A stretch of DNA of 64,000 nucleotides from JADJGC01 sp964617645 (lineage in GTDB: Bacteria > Zixibacteria > MSB-5A5 > CAIYYT01): positions 248,001 to 312,000 of the forward strand of contig CAZTYE010000003.1 of NCBI GenBank assembly GCA_964617645.1. The letters run 5' to 3'. Both the position numbers and the translations under genes were made by a program. Below are positions 52,494-62,318 of the stretch, piece after piece. Every line of letters starts with the position of its first letter. Within the stretch, counting starts at the first letter, position 1. The notes under the pieces were generated by a model. The model was not told where the DNA came from, did not search any database, and saw nothing but the letters and a program-made list of their open reading frames with translations.

Positions 52494-55358
52494 TTACCAA
52501 CACGCCGCGCAGGGCACCATTCCACCCACAAAGATGTAGTTCACAAAGTACACGGCGTCAGCGATGCTCAGACTGTTGTCGCAATTGACATCTGCTCGCC
52601 CACCATGCGGAGCGGGTCCGGCTGCAAAGATGTAGTTTATCAGATAGACTACATCAGCGAGGTCAATGCGCCGCGACGCATCCACGTCGCCGCAAGCCAG
52701 ACCTCCCCGGAAGACGAATACGTCACCCGGCTTGGCGGGCTTGTTGGTGATAATCTGCACGATTGTCCCGGGTGCCGGGTAGTTGCCGATCTCGGAGTAA
52801 AAGTCCAACCGGTGGAAACGGAAGCGACGATACGACCAGGTCAAGTAATCGGGGTCATACATGCCGGTGTTGGTCGCCGGATTGTTCCAATTCACGATGT
52901 TGTAGGGAATGTCATTAAAGTAGATCCCGTCGCCCCAGTCAAAGATCCCCATGTTGTCGCCGTCATCGAGGAGCATGAACGTGATGCGAAAATCATCGCC
53001 CGGATCGCCCTGCGCCGCAATCCCAATGTTCCAAACTTGTACCGGAACGTAGAAAGGATTGACATAGCTGTAGTCCTCAGTCTGGTCCGGGCCAAACCAA
53101 TCAAAACAGCGTTCGGTGGCAGACTCGACAAAGCGAATTTCGTAATCATCGTCGGTCGGATTAGACCATCTGTAGCGGCCGATCGAATGGTCACCGAGCG
53201 GGTCGATTCGCCATTCGAACGTCGAATTGCGCGAGTAGTGGACATTGTCCGGCGGTATAACAGGACCGAAGGCATTTTGAGTTTCGACGACCTGTCGGAC
53301 GCCAAGCTCGGGTGAGAGAACACGAATCATCATCCCGTCAATTATCGGGAAATCATAGCCACTTAGCTTTGGTAGTTGATTCTGAAGTAACATCGCACCG
53401 CTGGTCAAGTCCTGCAAATTCCACGTCAAGTCCGAATTGAACGTGACCCGGTATTCGTGTCCGGTTGTAGCCGCCGGGTCGAGGATCTCGGCAATCACCA
53501 TCGCGTCTGAAAGTCCACCGACGTGCGCGGCGGTATCCGACAAGACGGCAGGAACCGCCTCGGGGCGTACACTTGCTGTGACCGGCAAAGTTTCAAATAC
53601 GGCAGTAAGATATCCAAGGAAGTTACCATAGATGTCGGTGAACGGGATCTTGCCGTTGATATCGTAATAGTAGCCGGTAACGGCGAAATGATACTCCTGG
53701 CCGTTGATTAACGGCGCCCCGGTGAAGGCGTTATCGTCGATGCTGATCTCATAACGCAATCCGGTATTGGTGCCGTTCTGGACGATGACGCGCTCGATGC
53801 CACCGGAGACGGGATTAAAAATATCGGCGTAGATCAAGAGGACGTCGTCGATTTCGTCAAACGTCGCGATTTTCTGCCACGGCCCGTTGGCCGTCGCGCC
53901 TTGATAAACATTGAACCCCTCAAACTGATAGTACTCCGGCAGTGTGGGAAACGGAGTAAACGCCGGAATCAACTGCGAATCCCAAATGAGTTGGGCGCGT
54001 TGATCAAATCCGCGACCATAGACGGTCAAATCGTTCGGCGGGTTGAGCGATGCAAAGTTCGTGTCGAATGCAGCCTGAACCGCTTTGTCGACCTGCCGCA
54101 AGGCCGTAATCGAACTTATCGGGTCGTTGCCCTGACCAATCAACACCGCAACGACAACCACCTGCGTATCGTTCGGCGCCATATCGAACGGACCGCAATT
54201 GAGCATCATGCGGCGGTCGGCTGAAGAAACATCGATCCATCCGTTTCCGGTCACCGGATCGCCGGATACGGCAAACATCGTCGTGTCAGGCGGGAAGCTG
54301 GTTGGATCCGTCAAGGGAACCATGCTCTGACTCATTGGATCTTTGGTCAAGCCCTTCATGTAGCCATAGGTCTCGAAGCTGCTGGTCGGATCCGTGCCGT
54401 TGATGTACTTGTTGAATGAGGTCATCGGCAAGATGCGATAGCCCGGATAGGGCACTCCATCAATCCACGCCGTGTCCGTGGGAACACTCGGAACCCGCGG
54501 CCCGAGAAGGAAGTCAAAGCCGACCGCCGGGACGGCATGACCATAGCTGTTGTCATCGCCTTCGTTGTAGCAGAAGCCGAGAGAAAGGAGTGTGTCGCAG
54601 CCAACAAGATCGTCGGCGGCGTTACCCAGATCGGGATCAGACCAAATCGAAACGTATGTGCTGTCGAGATAGTTGCTTCCTCTATTGATGATTCGATATT
54701 TCATGAAGTACACATTCTTCAGCGCGTTATAGCGATTCCAGCCGAAAACCGTGTGCTGAATCTCGACACCCAGCGGCTGCGTACCGCCTGCGTCGTTAAA
54801 GTGCGCCGCCGGATCAGCGTCGTTAAATACCGACCAGGTCATCTGGTCGCCGGTAATCAGCGGGCTACCGAAAATGTCAACCGGCGCACCCTGATCTGCC
54901 GGCCATGCAGCATAATCGGGATTGCTAGCCGGGGTGTCGCCGGGGCTAACTCTGTAAACTCGAAATGCATCCTGGTCGGGCTGAAACGTGCCGTCGCTCA
55001 TCGGCCCGGGAACAAACTCCGCGCTGTACTCGGCCATCGCAATTCGAATGCCGTTGGCAACTTTGGCGCCGATCCAAATTCCGGCGGAATAGACTGCGGT
55101 TTTCGCAGAGCCCTTCGGGTAGTACAGTCCGTCGGTCTTGCCCAATATATTCGCGTTGTCATAGGCAAAATTGCCATCATTGTAAACGAACATCTCAATG
55201 GAGTTGGTATTGATCCGTGTGTCAACGTCGAAGGCGAGCGCCGTTCGAACAGGAGTCGGCCGCGTCTTTGGCTTGGCGCCCTCGAGCCGCGGCGAAGAAA
55301 GTACACTGGCCAGCATCAGGATCGCGATGCCGGAGATAGCCCAAAGAGGTTTGCGCAT
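52494..55358 (-). CDS. Large secreted protein with C-terminal dockerin-like domain
   Basis: 954 residues, start with GGGGAGG upstream. Signal peptide of about 28 residues. The body is rich in Asn, Asp, Gly and aromatic residues, and a segment at about residues 450-570 looks like fibronectin-III-type folds (FNVYQGATANGPWQKIATFD). The C-terminus has two Asp-rich calcium repeats, CGDVDASRRIDLADVVYLIN and DVNCDNSLSIADAVYFVNY, each continuing IF. No catalytic motif recognised. Probably exported and held on the cell surface through the dockerin. Confidence 0.8.
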   Translation of the reverse strand: MRKPLWAISGIAILMLASVLSSPRLEGAKPKTRPTPVRTALAFDVDTRINTNSIEMFVYNDGNFAYDNANILGKTDGLYYPKGSAKTAVYSAGIWIGAKVANGIRIAMAEYSAEFVPGPMSDGTFQPDQDAFRVYRVSPGDTPASNPDYAAWPADQGAPVDIFGSPLITGDQMTWSVFNDADPAAHFNDAGGTQPLGVEIQHTVFGWNRYNALKNVYFMKYRIINRGSNYLDSTYVSIWSDPDLGNAADDLVGCDTLLSLGFCYNEGDDNSYGHAVPAVGFDFLLGPRVPSVPTDTAWIDGVPYPGYRILPMTSFNKYINGTDPTSSFETYGYMKGLTKDPMSQSMVPLTDPTSFPPDTTMFAVSGDPVTGNGWIDVSSADRRMMLNCGPFDMAPNDTQVVVVAVLIGQGNDPISSITALRQVDKAVQAAFDTNFASLNPPNDLTVYGRGFDQRAQLIWDSQLIPAFTPFPTLPEYYQFEGFNVYQGATANGPWQKIATFDEIDDVLLIYADIFNPVSGGIERVIVQNGTNTGLRYEISIDDNAFTGAPLINGQEYHFAVTGYYYDINGKIPFTDIYGNFLGYLTAVFETLPVTASVRPEAVPAVLSDTAAHVGGLSDAMVIAEILDPAATTGHEYRVTFNSDLTWNLQDLTSGAMLLQNQLPKLSGYDFPIIDGMMIRVLSPELGVRQVVETQNAFGPVIPPDNVHYSRNSTFEWRIDPLGDHSIGRYRWSNPTDDDYEIRFVESATERCFDWFGPDQTEDYSYVNPFYVPVQVWNIGIAAQGDPGDDFRITFMLLDDGDNMGIFDWGDGIYFNDIPYNIVNWNNPATNTGMYDPDYLTWSYRRFRFHRLDFYSEIGNYPAPGTIVQIITNKPAKPGDVFVFRGGLACGDVDASRRIDLADVVYLINYIFAAGPAPHGGRADVNCDNSLSIADAVYFVNYIFVGGMVPCAACW

Positions 55359-55482
55359 AACGCCTCCCCGGGGCGGGATCGCGCCCGGAAGAAATGCCCA
55401 AAAGGATAAATGTAGCGATGATTAATATAGCTACCGACGGCTACATGTCAACGTCAAAGTGAATTCAACACCAAGTGGAAAA

Positions 55483-56196
55483 TCAATGAGACTCGGCGCT
55501 GGTGACCGGTTCTCCGGCGCCATTACCGTTGAGCGAGTGCACAATCACGCCGTCCTTGATCAAAATCGTCCGTTTGGTGCGCTTGGCGATGTTGGGATCG
55601 TGGGTGATCATCAAGATCGTCGTGCCCGACTGCCAGAGTTCTTCAAAGATTTTCATGATTTCGGCGCCGGACCGCGAATCGAGATTTCCGGTCGGTTCAT
55701 CGGCCAAAAGCAGTTTGGGCGAATTTGCCAGCGAACGCGCGATCGCGACGCGCTGCATCTCGCCGCCCGAGAGTTCGGTTGGCTTGTGATCGAGGCGATG
55801 GCCAAGCGCGACACGTTCGAGCAGGCGAACGACGGTCTCGCGCCGTTGTTTCGCCGGAGCGCCGGCGAAGATCATCGGTAGCTCGACGTTTTCGTAAGCC
55901 GTCGCATACGGTAGCAAATTGAAATTCTGAAACACGAAGCCGACCTTGCGATTGCGAATCTCGGCCAACTCATTCGCATTGAGCTGGTCGACGCGTTCGC
56001 CGTCGAGGTAGAACTCGCCGTGCGATGGCGAATCAAGGCAGCCGACGATATTCATCAAAGTCGATTTCCCCGAACCGGACGGTCCGACGATCGACACGAA
56101 TTCTCCGGCCGCCAGATCAAGATCGACGCCTTTGAGCGCTTCGACCGCGACTTTGCCGGTGTTGTATAGCTTGCGAATGCCCTGCATCTTGATCAT
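55483..56196 (-). CDS. ABC transporter ATPase of the MacB/LolD type
   Basis: 237 residues from ATG at 56196. Walker A GPSGSGKSTL, Q-loop FVFQNFNLLPYATAYENVELPM, signature LSGGEMQRVAIARSL and Walker B LLLADEPTGNLDSRSG are intact. Last gene of a four-gene operon with two MacB-like permeases and an adaptor. Confidence 0.95.
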   Translation of the reverse strand: MIKMQGIRKLYNTGKVAVEALKGVDLDLAAGEFVSIVGPSGSGKSTLMNIVGCLDSPSHGEFYLDGERVDQLNANELAEIRNRKVGFVFQNFNLLPYATAYENVELPMIFAGAPAKQRRETVVRLLERVALGHRLDHKPTELSGGEMQRVAIARSLANSPKLLLADEPTGNLDSRSGAEIMKIFEELWQSGTTILMITHDPNIAKRTKRTILIKDGVIVHSLNGNGAGEPVTSAESH

Positions 56197-56211
56197 AGTC
56201 AAAACCTCACA

Positions 56212-57462
56212 TTACTCGTAACGCAGCGATTCGACGGGATTCACCGACGCCGCCTTGCGCGCCGGGAAGAACCCCGAGACCAGCCCGATAAACACCAGAA
56301 TCGCGACAGTAATCAATCCGATGGTCGTGGAGATTGTCGGTTTGCCGAGCCAGGTGAGCGCTTCGTTGTTCAGATTGATCTGGCCGAATCCGGAGCAGAC
56401 AGCTTGCGCAATGACAATTCCCAGCATCCCGCCGATGCCGCAGATCAGTAGTGCCTCGAGAATGAACTGCCCCATGATCTGTCGCCGCTTGGCGCCGAGA
56501 GCCATCTTGACGCCGATTTCAACAGTGCGTTCCTTGATTGCCGCATACATGATATTGGCGACGCCGAGTCCGGCAATTGACAGGGAGAAGAAGCCCATGA
56601 CGCCGAAGAAAATCTGCAATCCGAGGAAGATTTTCTCCATGGTCTTCTGGCTTTCGATAACGTCCCAGATCGAAAGCGTGCTCTTGTCCTTGGGATCGAA
56701 TTTCTGTCGTTTGCCGATTACTTCATACATGCGGGTCTTCACAAACTCGGATTGATTAACATCGCGCGGCTTGATGACGAGGTTACTGTAGCGGAGTTGA
56801 CCCCAGATCGCCGAATGGGTGGTTGCCGGTATCGAGATCTTGTTGTCGTCGGGTCCGGAATAGGAGCCCATTTGTTGTTTCTTCTCCGAGACCCCGATAA
56901 CCGTGAACGGGATATTGTCGATGGTGATTATGCGGCCTACTGGGTTCTCGTTGCCAAAGAGGTCGGTGGCGGCGCGATCTCCAAGAAACGCGACGCGGCG
57001 CCGTTTCTTCATATCGAGGTCGTTGATGAACCGACCCCCCGGCTGCGGATGATGCGCGCGCATTGTTTCGAAGCTCGGGAACAGGCCGTTGGTGCGAACC
57101 GAAATCGTCTTCTTACCGTAAGTAATCGACGTGCCCCAATTGAAATAGTCGGCGCCAAGTTTTTCGATTTCTGGAATCTGTTTTTCCAGTTCTTCGAGAT
57201 CTTCCGGATAAAAGCGAATCCAGCGGCCTTTGGGGAGTCCTTCGTACGGTATCGTTGTCTGGCCGCCCCAGACGATGATAATGCCTTCGCCCAGCCCTTT
57301 CATGTTTTCCATTAACTTGCTCTGCAGGCCGTTGCCAAACGCCAGCAGCAGCACAATTGAGAGTGTTCCCCAGAGGACGGCGATGAGAGTCAATGTCATG
57401 CGCTTCTTGTTGGCCTTGAGGTCACGCCAGAACAGTCGCACGAAAAGCAACGAGCGAGTCAT
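56212..57462 (-). CDS. MacB-like ABC permease with large periplasmic domain (second)
   Basis: 416 residues. One N-terminal membrane helix, a MacB_PCD periplasmic domain (about 40-250) and three C-terminal helices of the FtsX type (AGLGVANIMYAAIKERTVEIGVKMALGAKRR, ILVFIGLVSGFFPARKAASVNPVESLRYE). Together with the preceding permease it probably forms a heterodimer. 2 nt after the first permease stop, 15 nt before the ATPase start. Confidence 0.92.
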   Translation of the reverse strand: MTRSLLFVRLFWRDLKANKKRMTLTLIAVLWGTLSIVLLLAFGNGLQSKLMENMKGLGEGIIIVWGGQTTIPYEGLPKGRWIRFYPEDLEELEKQIPEIEKLGADYFNWGTSITYGKKTISVRTNGLFPSFETMRAHHPQPGGRFINDLDMKKRRRVAFLGDRAATDLFGNENPVGRIITIDNIPFTVIGVSEKKQQMGSYSGPDDNKISIPATTHSAIWGQLRYSNLVIKPRDVNQSEFVKTRMYEVIGKRQKFDPKDKSTLSIWDVIESQKTMEKIFLGLQIFFGVMGFFSLSIAGLGVANIMYAAIKERTVEIGVKMALGAKRRQIMGQFILEALLICGIGGMLGIVIAQAVCSGFGQINLNNEALTWLGKPTISTTIGLITVAILVFIGLVSGFFPARKAASVNPVESLRYE

Positions 57463-57464
57463 AA

Positions 57465-58706
57465 TTATAGCTTCAGCGCCTGCACAGGGTTCATATTAGC
57501 AGCGCGGCGCGCCGGGAAGTAACTGGCGATGAGGCCGATCAGTCCGAGAATGCCGATCACAATGAGGCGGTCGCCGACGGAGAGCATGGGCGTGCCGATG
57601 TACTCCTCGATGTTTGCATTGCCGGCGCCCCAAATAATCAACTGCGCGATCAGGTAGCCGGCGCTGCCGCCGATGGCAGTCAAAATCAGCGTCTCGAAGA
57701 TGAATCCGAACAGCACGAATGCCTTCTTCGCGCCGAGCGCCATCTTGACGCCGATCTCCTTGGTGCGCTCTTCGACGACGACGTACATGATGTTTGCCAA
57801 GCCGATGCCGCCGACGAGCAAGGTCATGAAGCCGACGAAGCCGATGAACATGCGCATGGCGACGAAGAAGATCAGAAACTGGTTGCCTTCAACGGTGTCC
57901 CACATCGCGAGAGCTTCGCGGTCCGTGGGGTCGAACTTGTACTTCTTGGCGAACACCTCGTAAACGCGGTCGACACAGGCGGGATGAACCGACAAGTCTT
58001 CGGCGCGAAACACAATATTGTCGAGATAGCGATCGCCGTAGGTGGTCTGGAAGGTCGTCGCGGGGATCAGCGCCTTGTCTTTGTCGCGACCGGAATAGGA
58101 AGAGTCCTGTTTCTTCTTGGTCATGACGCCGATCACCGTATAGGGCACGCCATCGAGCATGACAACTTCACCGACAGCGTTGTAGTTCTCGCCGAATATT
58201 TCGTCGCGCAGGTCGTTGCCGATGAACATGACCCGCCGCTTTTCAAACAAGTCGGTCGCATTGAGGAAGCGGCCACCCGCCTCCGGAACAAGATTGCGCA
58301 TCGTTTCGAATTCCGGCTCGACGCCGGAGCAATCAACAAGTTTGGACTTGCGTCCATACTTTATCGATGTGTTACCGCGCATAAACTCGCCGGAGACTTC
58401 GCCGAGCTGGCTGATGTTCTTGCGCATCATCGGAATGTCATCAGGCACGAATCCAAACCAGCGGCCTTTGGGATAACCGGCGAACGGCTTGCTGGTGCGG
58501 CTGGCCCACATGATCACAATGTTGTCGCCCAACCCCTTCATTTCTTCTTGTTGGTTTTTCTGCAGGCCATAGCCAAAAGCCAGCAGGCAGATCACGGTAA
58601 CCGTTCCCCACGCCAAACCCAGCAGCGTTAGAAAGGTGCGCAGCTTCTGGGCGCGCAGATCATGAAGGAACTGCTTGAAGTAGAGACGAATCGCAGTCAG
58701 GCGCAT
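57465..58706 (-). CDS. MacB-like ABC permease with large periplasmic domain (first)
   Basis: 413 residues with the same layout as its neighbour (LRAQKLRTFLTLLGLAWGTVTVICLLAFGYGL at the start; GGIGLANIMYVVVEERTKEIGVKMALGAKKA and IASYFPARRAANMNPVQALKL at the end). The two share a MacB_PCD domain and are paralogues. Coupled to the adaptor gene 9 nt upstream. Confidence 0.92.
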   Translation of the reverse strand: MRLTAIRLYFKQFLHDLRAQKLRTFLTLLGLAWGTVTVICLLAFGYGLQKNQQEEMKGLGDNIVIMWASRTSKPFAGYPKGRWFGFVPDDIPMMRKNISQLGEVSGEFMRGNTSIKYGRKSKLVDCSGVEPEFETMRNLVPEAGGRFLNATDLFEKRRVMFIGNDLRDEIFGENYNAVGEVVMLDGVPYTVIGVMTKKKQDSSYSGRDKDKALIPATTFQTTYGDRYLDNIVFRAEDLSVHPACVDRVYEVFAKKYKFDPTDREALAMWDTVEGNQFLIFFVAMRMFIGFVGFMTLLVGGIGLANIMYVVVEERTKEIGVKMALGAKKAFVLFGFIFETLILTAIGGSAGYLIAQLIIWGAGNANIEEYIGTPMLSVGDRLIVIGILGLIGLIASYFPARRAANMNPVQALKL

Positions 58707-58715
58707 AGCTCAAGC

Positions 58716-59804
58716 TCAGAACAGCTTCTTGGCTTCCTTTTCGGCCAGTCGTTCGCCTTCAGTCAGGCCGGAGGTTACCTCGATGGTGATACCGTCCGAC
58801 AATCCGGTCGCGATCGTCCGTTCTTTCTTGCCGCCAACCGAGTCAATCACCTGCACAAACGCTGAATCGCCGCGGAAATCGACGAGACGTTCCGGGACCA
58901 CCAGAATGTCTTTCGCCTGCTTGATGATGATCTCGGCGTTCGCCGAATATCCGGCGCGCAGCTTGGAGAGGTCGGCTTCCTTGAAACGCACTTCGACATC
59001 AAACACCGTCGCCGATTGCTCCTTGCGCGCCTTGGGCGAGATCTTGTGCAGCGTGCCAGTCACCGTATCTTTCGGCAGCGCGCCGACCTTGAGAGTGACG
59101 TTCATTCCCTCGGTAAGCTTGCCGACGTCGATCTCGTCGACGGTGCCTCGGAAAATTAAGTCAGTCATGTCGGCCATGGTGATCAACGGCGTGCCGTCCT
59201 GATAGGTAGTGAGCGGCACGACCGGGTCGCCTTCGTTGACATTTTTCGAGAGAATCGAACCGGTGATTGGCGAGCGGATCACGCTTTCAACTGTGACATT
59301 TTGCGATTTGATCGAGCCGCTTTCAATGAGCTGCATGCGCTCTTTGGCGAGTTTGAGCTGCAATTGCGCTTGCTCGAACGCCGCTTTGCGGTCGTCGAAT
59401 TCCTGTTTGGCGATCAGCTTCTTGTCGAACAACTCCACCGCCCGCTGATAAGCGGTGTTGGAATTGTCGAAAGCGATTTGCGCGCGGTCGATTTCGCGCT
59501 GCGCTTCGGTATACTCGAGCGGCGTCGGCTGCGGCGAAATTTCGATCAGCAAGTCGCCGGTTTTCACGACGTTACCGACTTCGATGTGCAGCTTGCGGAC
59601 GATGCCGGAGATTTTTGATTTAACGACAACTTCTTTGTAGGGCTGAATCGTACCGATGGCCATAGCTTTTTCGACGATTTCGCCCTTTTCGACCTTGACG
59701 CCGGGCTGTTGGCTTTCATTGGCTGAGTCACTGCCGCTAAACGCGAAGAGCACGACCGCGCCGATAACCCCGACAATGAGGACGCCGATTATGATTTTTT
59801 TCAT
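58716..59804 (-). CDS. Periplasmic adaptor (HlyD/MacA-like) of the exporter
   Basis: 362 residues. An N-terminal membrane anchor (KKIIIGVLIVGVIGAVVLFAF), then a lipoyl domain half (PYKEVVVKSKISGIVRKLHIEVGNV), a helical hairpin with coiled-coil character (about 100-170), the second lipoyl half (ITGSILSKNVNEGDPVVP) and beta-barrel. First gene of the four-gene minus-strand operon. No outer membrane TolC gene in the window. Confidence 0.94.
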   Translation of the reverse strand: MKKIIIGVLIVGVIGAVVLFAFSGSDSANESQQPGVKVEKGEIVEKAMAIGTIQPYKEVVVKSKISGIVRKLHIEVGNVVKTGDLLIEISPQPTPLEYTEAQREIDRAQIAFDNSNTAYQRAVELFDKKLIAKQEFDDRKAAFEQAQLQLKLAKERMQLIESGSIKSQNVTVESVIRSPITGSILSKNVNEGDPVVPLTTYQDGTPLITMADMTDLIFRGTVDEIDVGKLTEGMNVTLKVGALPKDTVTGTLHKISPKARKEQSATVFDVEVRFKEADLSKLRAGYSANAEIIIKQAKDILVVPERLVDFRGDSAFVQVIDSVGGKKERTIATGLSDGITIEVTSGLTEGERLAEKEAKKLF

Positions 59805-59989
59805 GGGGTTTCCAACCTATCAGAAAAAGACACGAATTCCGAGTTCCAAGAGTGAGTCTACGCACGTTTAGACTCTAAAGTTGCGGATGAAGTTTCGGTA
59901 TCAATGTCGACGCCGGCTGCCGAGAACTCCGGAAAGTGGATTAAAACGTGGCGAGATAGGGGGATGGAGAAACGGATTTTTGGAATCGA

Positions 59990-60019
59990 ATGGAGCGGGT
60001 CGGCAGCGACCCGCCCCAT
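59990..60019 (-). terminator. Hairpin after the glycine-zipper lipoprotein gene
   Basis: ATGGAGCGGGTCG pairs with CGACCCGCCCCAT around GCAG with one mismatch, about 13 nt after the stop at 60032. No clear U-run. The rest of the gap to the adaptor gene (59805-59989) shows nothing recognisable. Confidence 0.55.
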
Positions 60020-60031
60020 TGTCGGTTGATT

Positions 60032-60865
60032 CTACTCCTTGGAACTGAATGGGCCCTGTTTCGTTACCGTGACTCTTACCGGTGAACGCAGCACAAACTG
60101 CACTTGAGTGCCCGCCGAATGGACAATGTCTTGCTTGCCGGTTGCGGCGGCCGCAGCCGCGCCGGCGGCGGCGCCGGCAGCGGCGCCAACCTCGGTGCCG
60201 CCTTTCTTGCCGGTTAGCTTGCCGATCACACCACCGACAATCGCGCCACCGCCGATCAATCCGACCTGCTTCTTGGTGTGCGAATCCTTCTTTTCTTCAA
60301 TCGGGTAGGTGTCGATCTGGACCTGCTTACCGGAACGGTCGGCAATGCTGACCAAACTGAAGACCAGTTCCGCCGGCGTTTTCATGCGGCCCGATTCAAC
60401 CACACGATTGAGCACACCGAAGGCAGTTGCGCCCTTCTCAAACACCGTTTCGTTGTCGTGAGCAACCGGCTCAAGCAAAGTTGCGCGGAATTCGGTCCCG
60501 CTGACATGCAAATCGGTGTCGATCGAATCCACGAGTTCGATCACGATCATGGTGCTTTCGGGAAGCGTGACGACCTTCGGCGCCGGCGGCTCAGCCGATT
60601 TCTTCTCTTCGGCCTTGGTGTCTTCTTTCACGACCGGCTTCTCCGCTGGCTTGTCGGCTGATTTTTCGGTCGGTTTCTCGGCGACCGCCTTCTGATCAGA
60701 ATCGGAGTTCGAACCGGTCGCCGGATCGGTTGTTGTTGGCTGTTCATTTGTCGCTTGCTCGCCGGTCGTCGCCGGTTCTTGTTTCTGTGCCGACTGTTTG
60801 CCGCAACCGGCGGCCAGAACAACGGCGAGAGCAAGCAAGAAAGTGAAGATCATGTACTTCTTCAT
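60032..60865 (-). CDS. Lipoprotein with Lys/Glu/Pro-rich linker and glycine-zipper segment
   Basis: 277 residues from ATG at 60865 with AAGGAG upstream. Signal peptide with lipobox LAAGC, then an acidic/basic linker rich in Lys, Glu and Pro (about 25-100), then a folded part starting TLPESTMIVIELVDSIDTDLHVSGTEF. A glycine/alanine-rich helix pair (GLIGGGAIVGGVIGKL, GAAAGAAAGAAAAAATGK) resembles membrane-embedding glycine zippers. It may anchor or scaffold the envelope. Function unknown. Confidence 0.75.
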   Translation of the reverse strand: MKKYMIFTFLLALAVVLAAGCGKQSAQKQEPATTGEQATNEQPTTTDPATGSNSDSDQKAVAEKPTEKSADKPAEKPVVKEDTKAEEKKSAEPPAPKVVTLPESTMIVIELVDSIDTDLHVSGTEFRATLLEPVAHDNETVFEKGATAFGVLNRVVESGRMKTPAELVFSLVSIADRSGKQVQIDTYPIEEKKDSHTKKQVGLIGGGAIVGGVIGKLTGKKGGTEVGAAAGAAAGAAAAAATGKQDIVHSAGTQVQFVLRSPVRVTVTKQGPFSSKE

Positions 60866-61094
60866 GAAGTCTCCTTCGACGATGTTAAGGTGGAATCTCC
60901 TTATTGCACTCTTTCGGATCGGATCGGCTCTCAATTTATCAGGTTGTTAATGATACAACTCAACCCTCAATTTGATTCCGGCGCGCTTTGCAGGAATCGC
61001 ACAAAGCATGTGAGCGCAACGACTTGCGTCCAGACTGGTGGCTACGAAACTTGCACTGGATGCGACAATAATCACCAAAATCACGCCGTCGAGC

Positions 61095-61661
61095 TTATGG
61101 CGTCCTGTCGATGCCCCAATTGGCGGCGAACTCGTCCGCCCGCGTCTTGAATCCAAGCCTCTCCGCCAGCATCAATGCAAAATGCATTGCGGCGCCGGGA
61201 CCCATTCCAGTAATAATCCGCCGGTCATCGGTTACTCGCTCGTTGGTTACGATCGCGCCACTGGCGGCAAGCTTGTCGTTGAATCCCGGATCGCCGGTAG
61301 CTCGCCTCCCGTGCAGGACACCAGCCGCTTCTCCGAGAACATGACTCGGCGCTGCGCAAATCGCGGCGACAATACGACCGCGTGCAAAATGCTCGCGCGC
61401 CATCCGAATGGCGTTCTGGTCGGCTGCCAGACTTTGGGCGTTTTTTGTGCCGCCCGGAAAAATGATGGCGTCGAAAAGCCCGGTAACTTTGTCAAGCGAG
61501 GTGTGTGGCACGAGTTTGGTGCCATACGCCCCCTGAATCGGTTGGTCCAGCAGTCCGGCAATTGTGACCTTGACGCCGACACGGGTCAGGACATCGATCG
61601 GCGCGACAGCTTCGATGTCCTCAAATCCGTCCGCCATCACAATTAACGCTGTCTTCGTCAT
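61095..61661 (-). CDS. DJ-1/PfpI family protein
   Basis: 188 residues from ATG at 61661. Class-I glutamine-amidotransferase-like fold: TALIVMADGFEDIEAVAPIDVLTRVGVKV, FPGGTKNAQSL, and nucleophile Cys in IVAAICAAPSHVL. The DJ-1 acidic partner is Glu in GFEDIEA. Members are chaperones, deglycases or stress proteins; this one is closest in layout to DJ-1/YajL. Follows the PNPOx-like gene (78 nt). Confidence 0.9.
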   Translation of the reverse strand: MTKTALIVMADGFEDIEAVAPIDVLTRVGVKVTIAGLLDQPIQGAYGTKLVPHTSLDKVTGLFDAIIFPGGTKNAQSLAADQNAIRMAREHFARGRIVAAICAAPSHVLGEAAGVLHGRRATGDPGFNDKLAASGAIVTNERVTDDRRIITGMGPGAAMHFALMLAERLGFKTRADEFAANWGIDRTP

Positions 61662-61739
61662 AACCAAGTGTTCTCCCGTTGGAAACTACTCTGGAGTTTC
61701 TACGACGAATCGTTACGAGAAAATGGGATAAAGCAAAGG

Positions 61740-62309
61740 CTATTCAGTCGGCGGCATGCCGAAACGAAATGCTCCGGGAAAATCGGGCGCCGCCACTTTG
61801 CGTTTCCCGGTCCAGGACTCGATCACGAGGCGGTAGGCGGTGATATGCTCGAGTTCTTCAGGATCGATGAGTTGATAATCAGTGCCCGGTTCAAGATGCG
61901 GGAAGTACTTCGCGACGAAAAGCTGCATTTTCTCCCGCGCGAACACCATATCGCCGATGATCTCGATCCGACCGCGCACGATGACGCTTTCGTATTCGAC
62001 GCTCATTTGTGTGGCAGTCTTTGCCGGCAGCAGCCGCCCCATGCGCCCGGTGCAGAAGCTCACTTGCGGATTCGCCGCAAACGCTCGTCGCGTAGTTCCG
62101 TCCTTTGCGGTATGGAAGTAGATTGACTCGGTTGCGCGATCGTAAACAAAGGTGTTGATGTTCTGGTGGGCTTGTCCGTCGGCTACGCCGGCAAAAACGC
62201 CAAAGGCCGCAGTCTCCAAGTGTCGGCGGATCACCTCCGGGTCGTCAATCGCGCGATCATGCCGCCGTAGCGTCGAAGAATCCAAACTGGGAATTTGACC
62301 TTCGGGCAT
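61740..62309 (-). CDS. Pyridoxamine-5'-phosphate-oxidase-like flavin-binding protein
   Basis: 189 residues. The split-barrel fold is seen in AFGVFAGVADGQAHQNINTFVYDRATESIYFHTAKDGTTRRAF, with DGTTRRAF near the FMN phosphate site. It resembles the flavin-nucleotide-binding/5-nitroimidazole antibiotic resistance group rather than true PdxH. Follows the EamA gene by 9 nt, so it is probably in the lrp-eamA unit. Confidence 0.88.
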   Translation of the reverse strand: MPEGQIPSLDSSTLRRHDRAIDDPEVIRRHLETAAFGVFAGVADGQAHQNINTFVYDRATESIYFHTAKDGTTRRAFAANPQVSFCTGRMGRLLPAKTATQMSVEYESVIVRGRIEIIGDMVFAREKMQLFVAKYFPHLEPGTDYQLIDPEELEHITAYRLVIESWTGKRKVAAPDFPGAFRFGMPPTE

Positions 62310-62318
62310 AATTCTTGG

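Noticed and set aside
54537..55409. 290-residue plus-strand frame opposite the dockerin protein
   Set aside because: No ribosome site or family resemblance; the minus-strand protein has a signal peptide and dockerin end.
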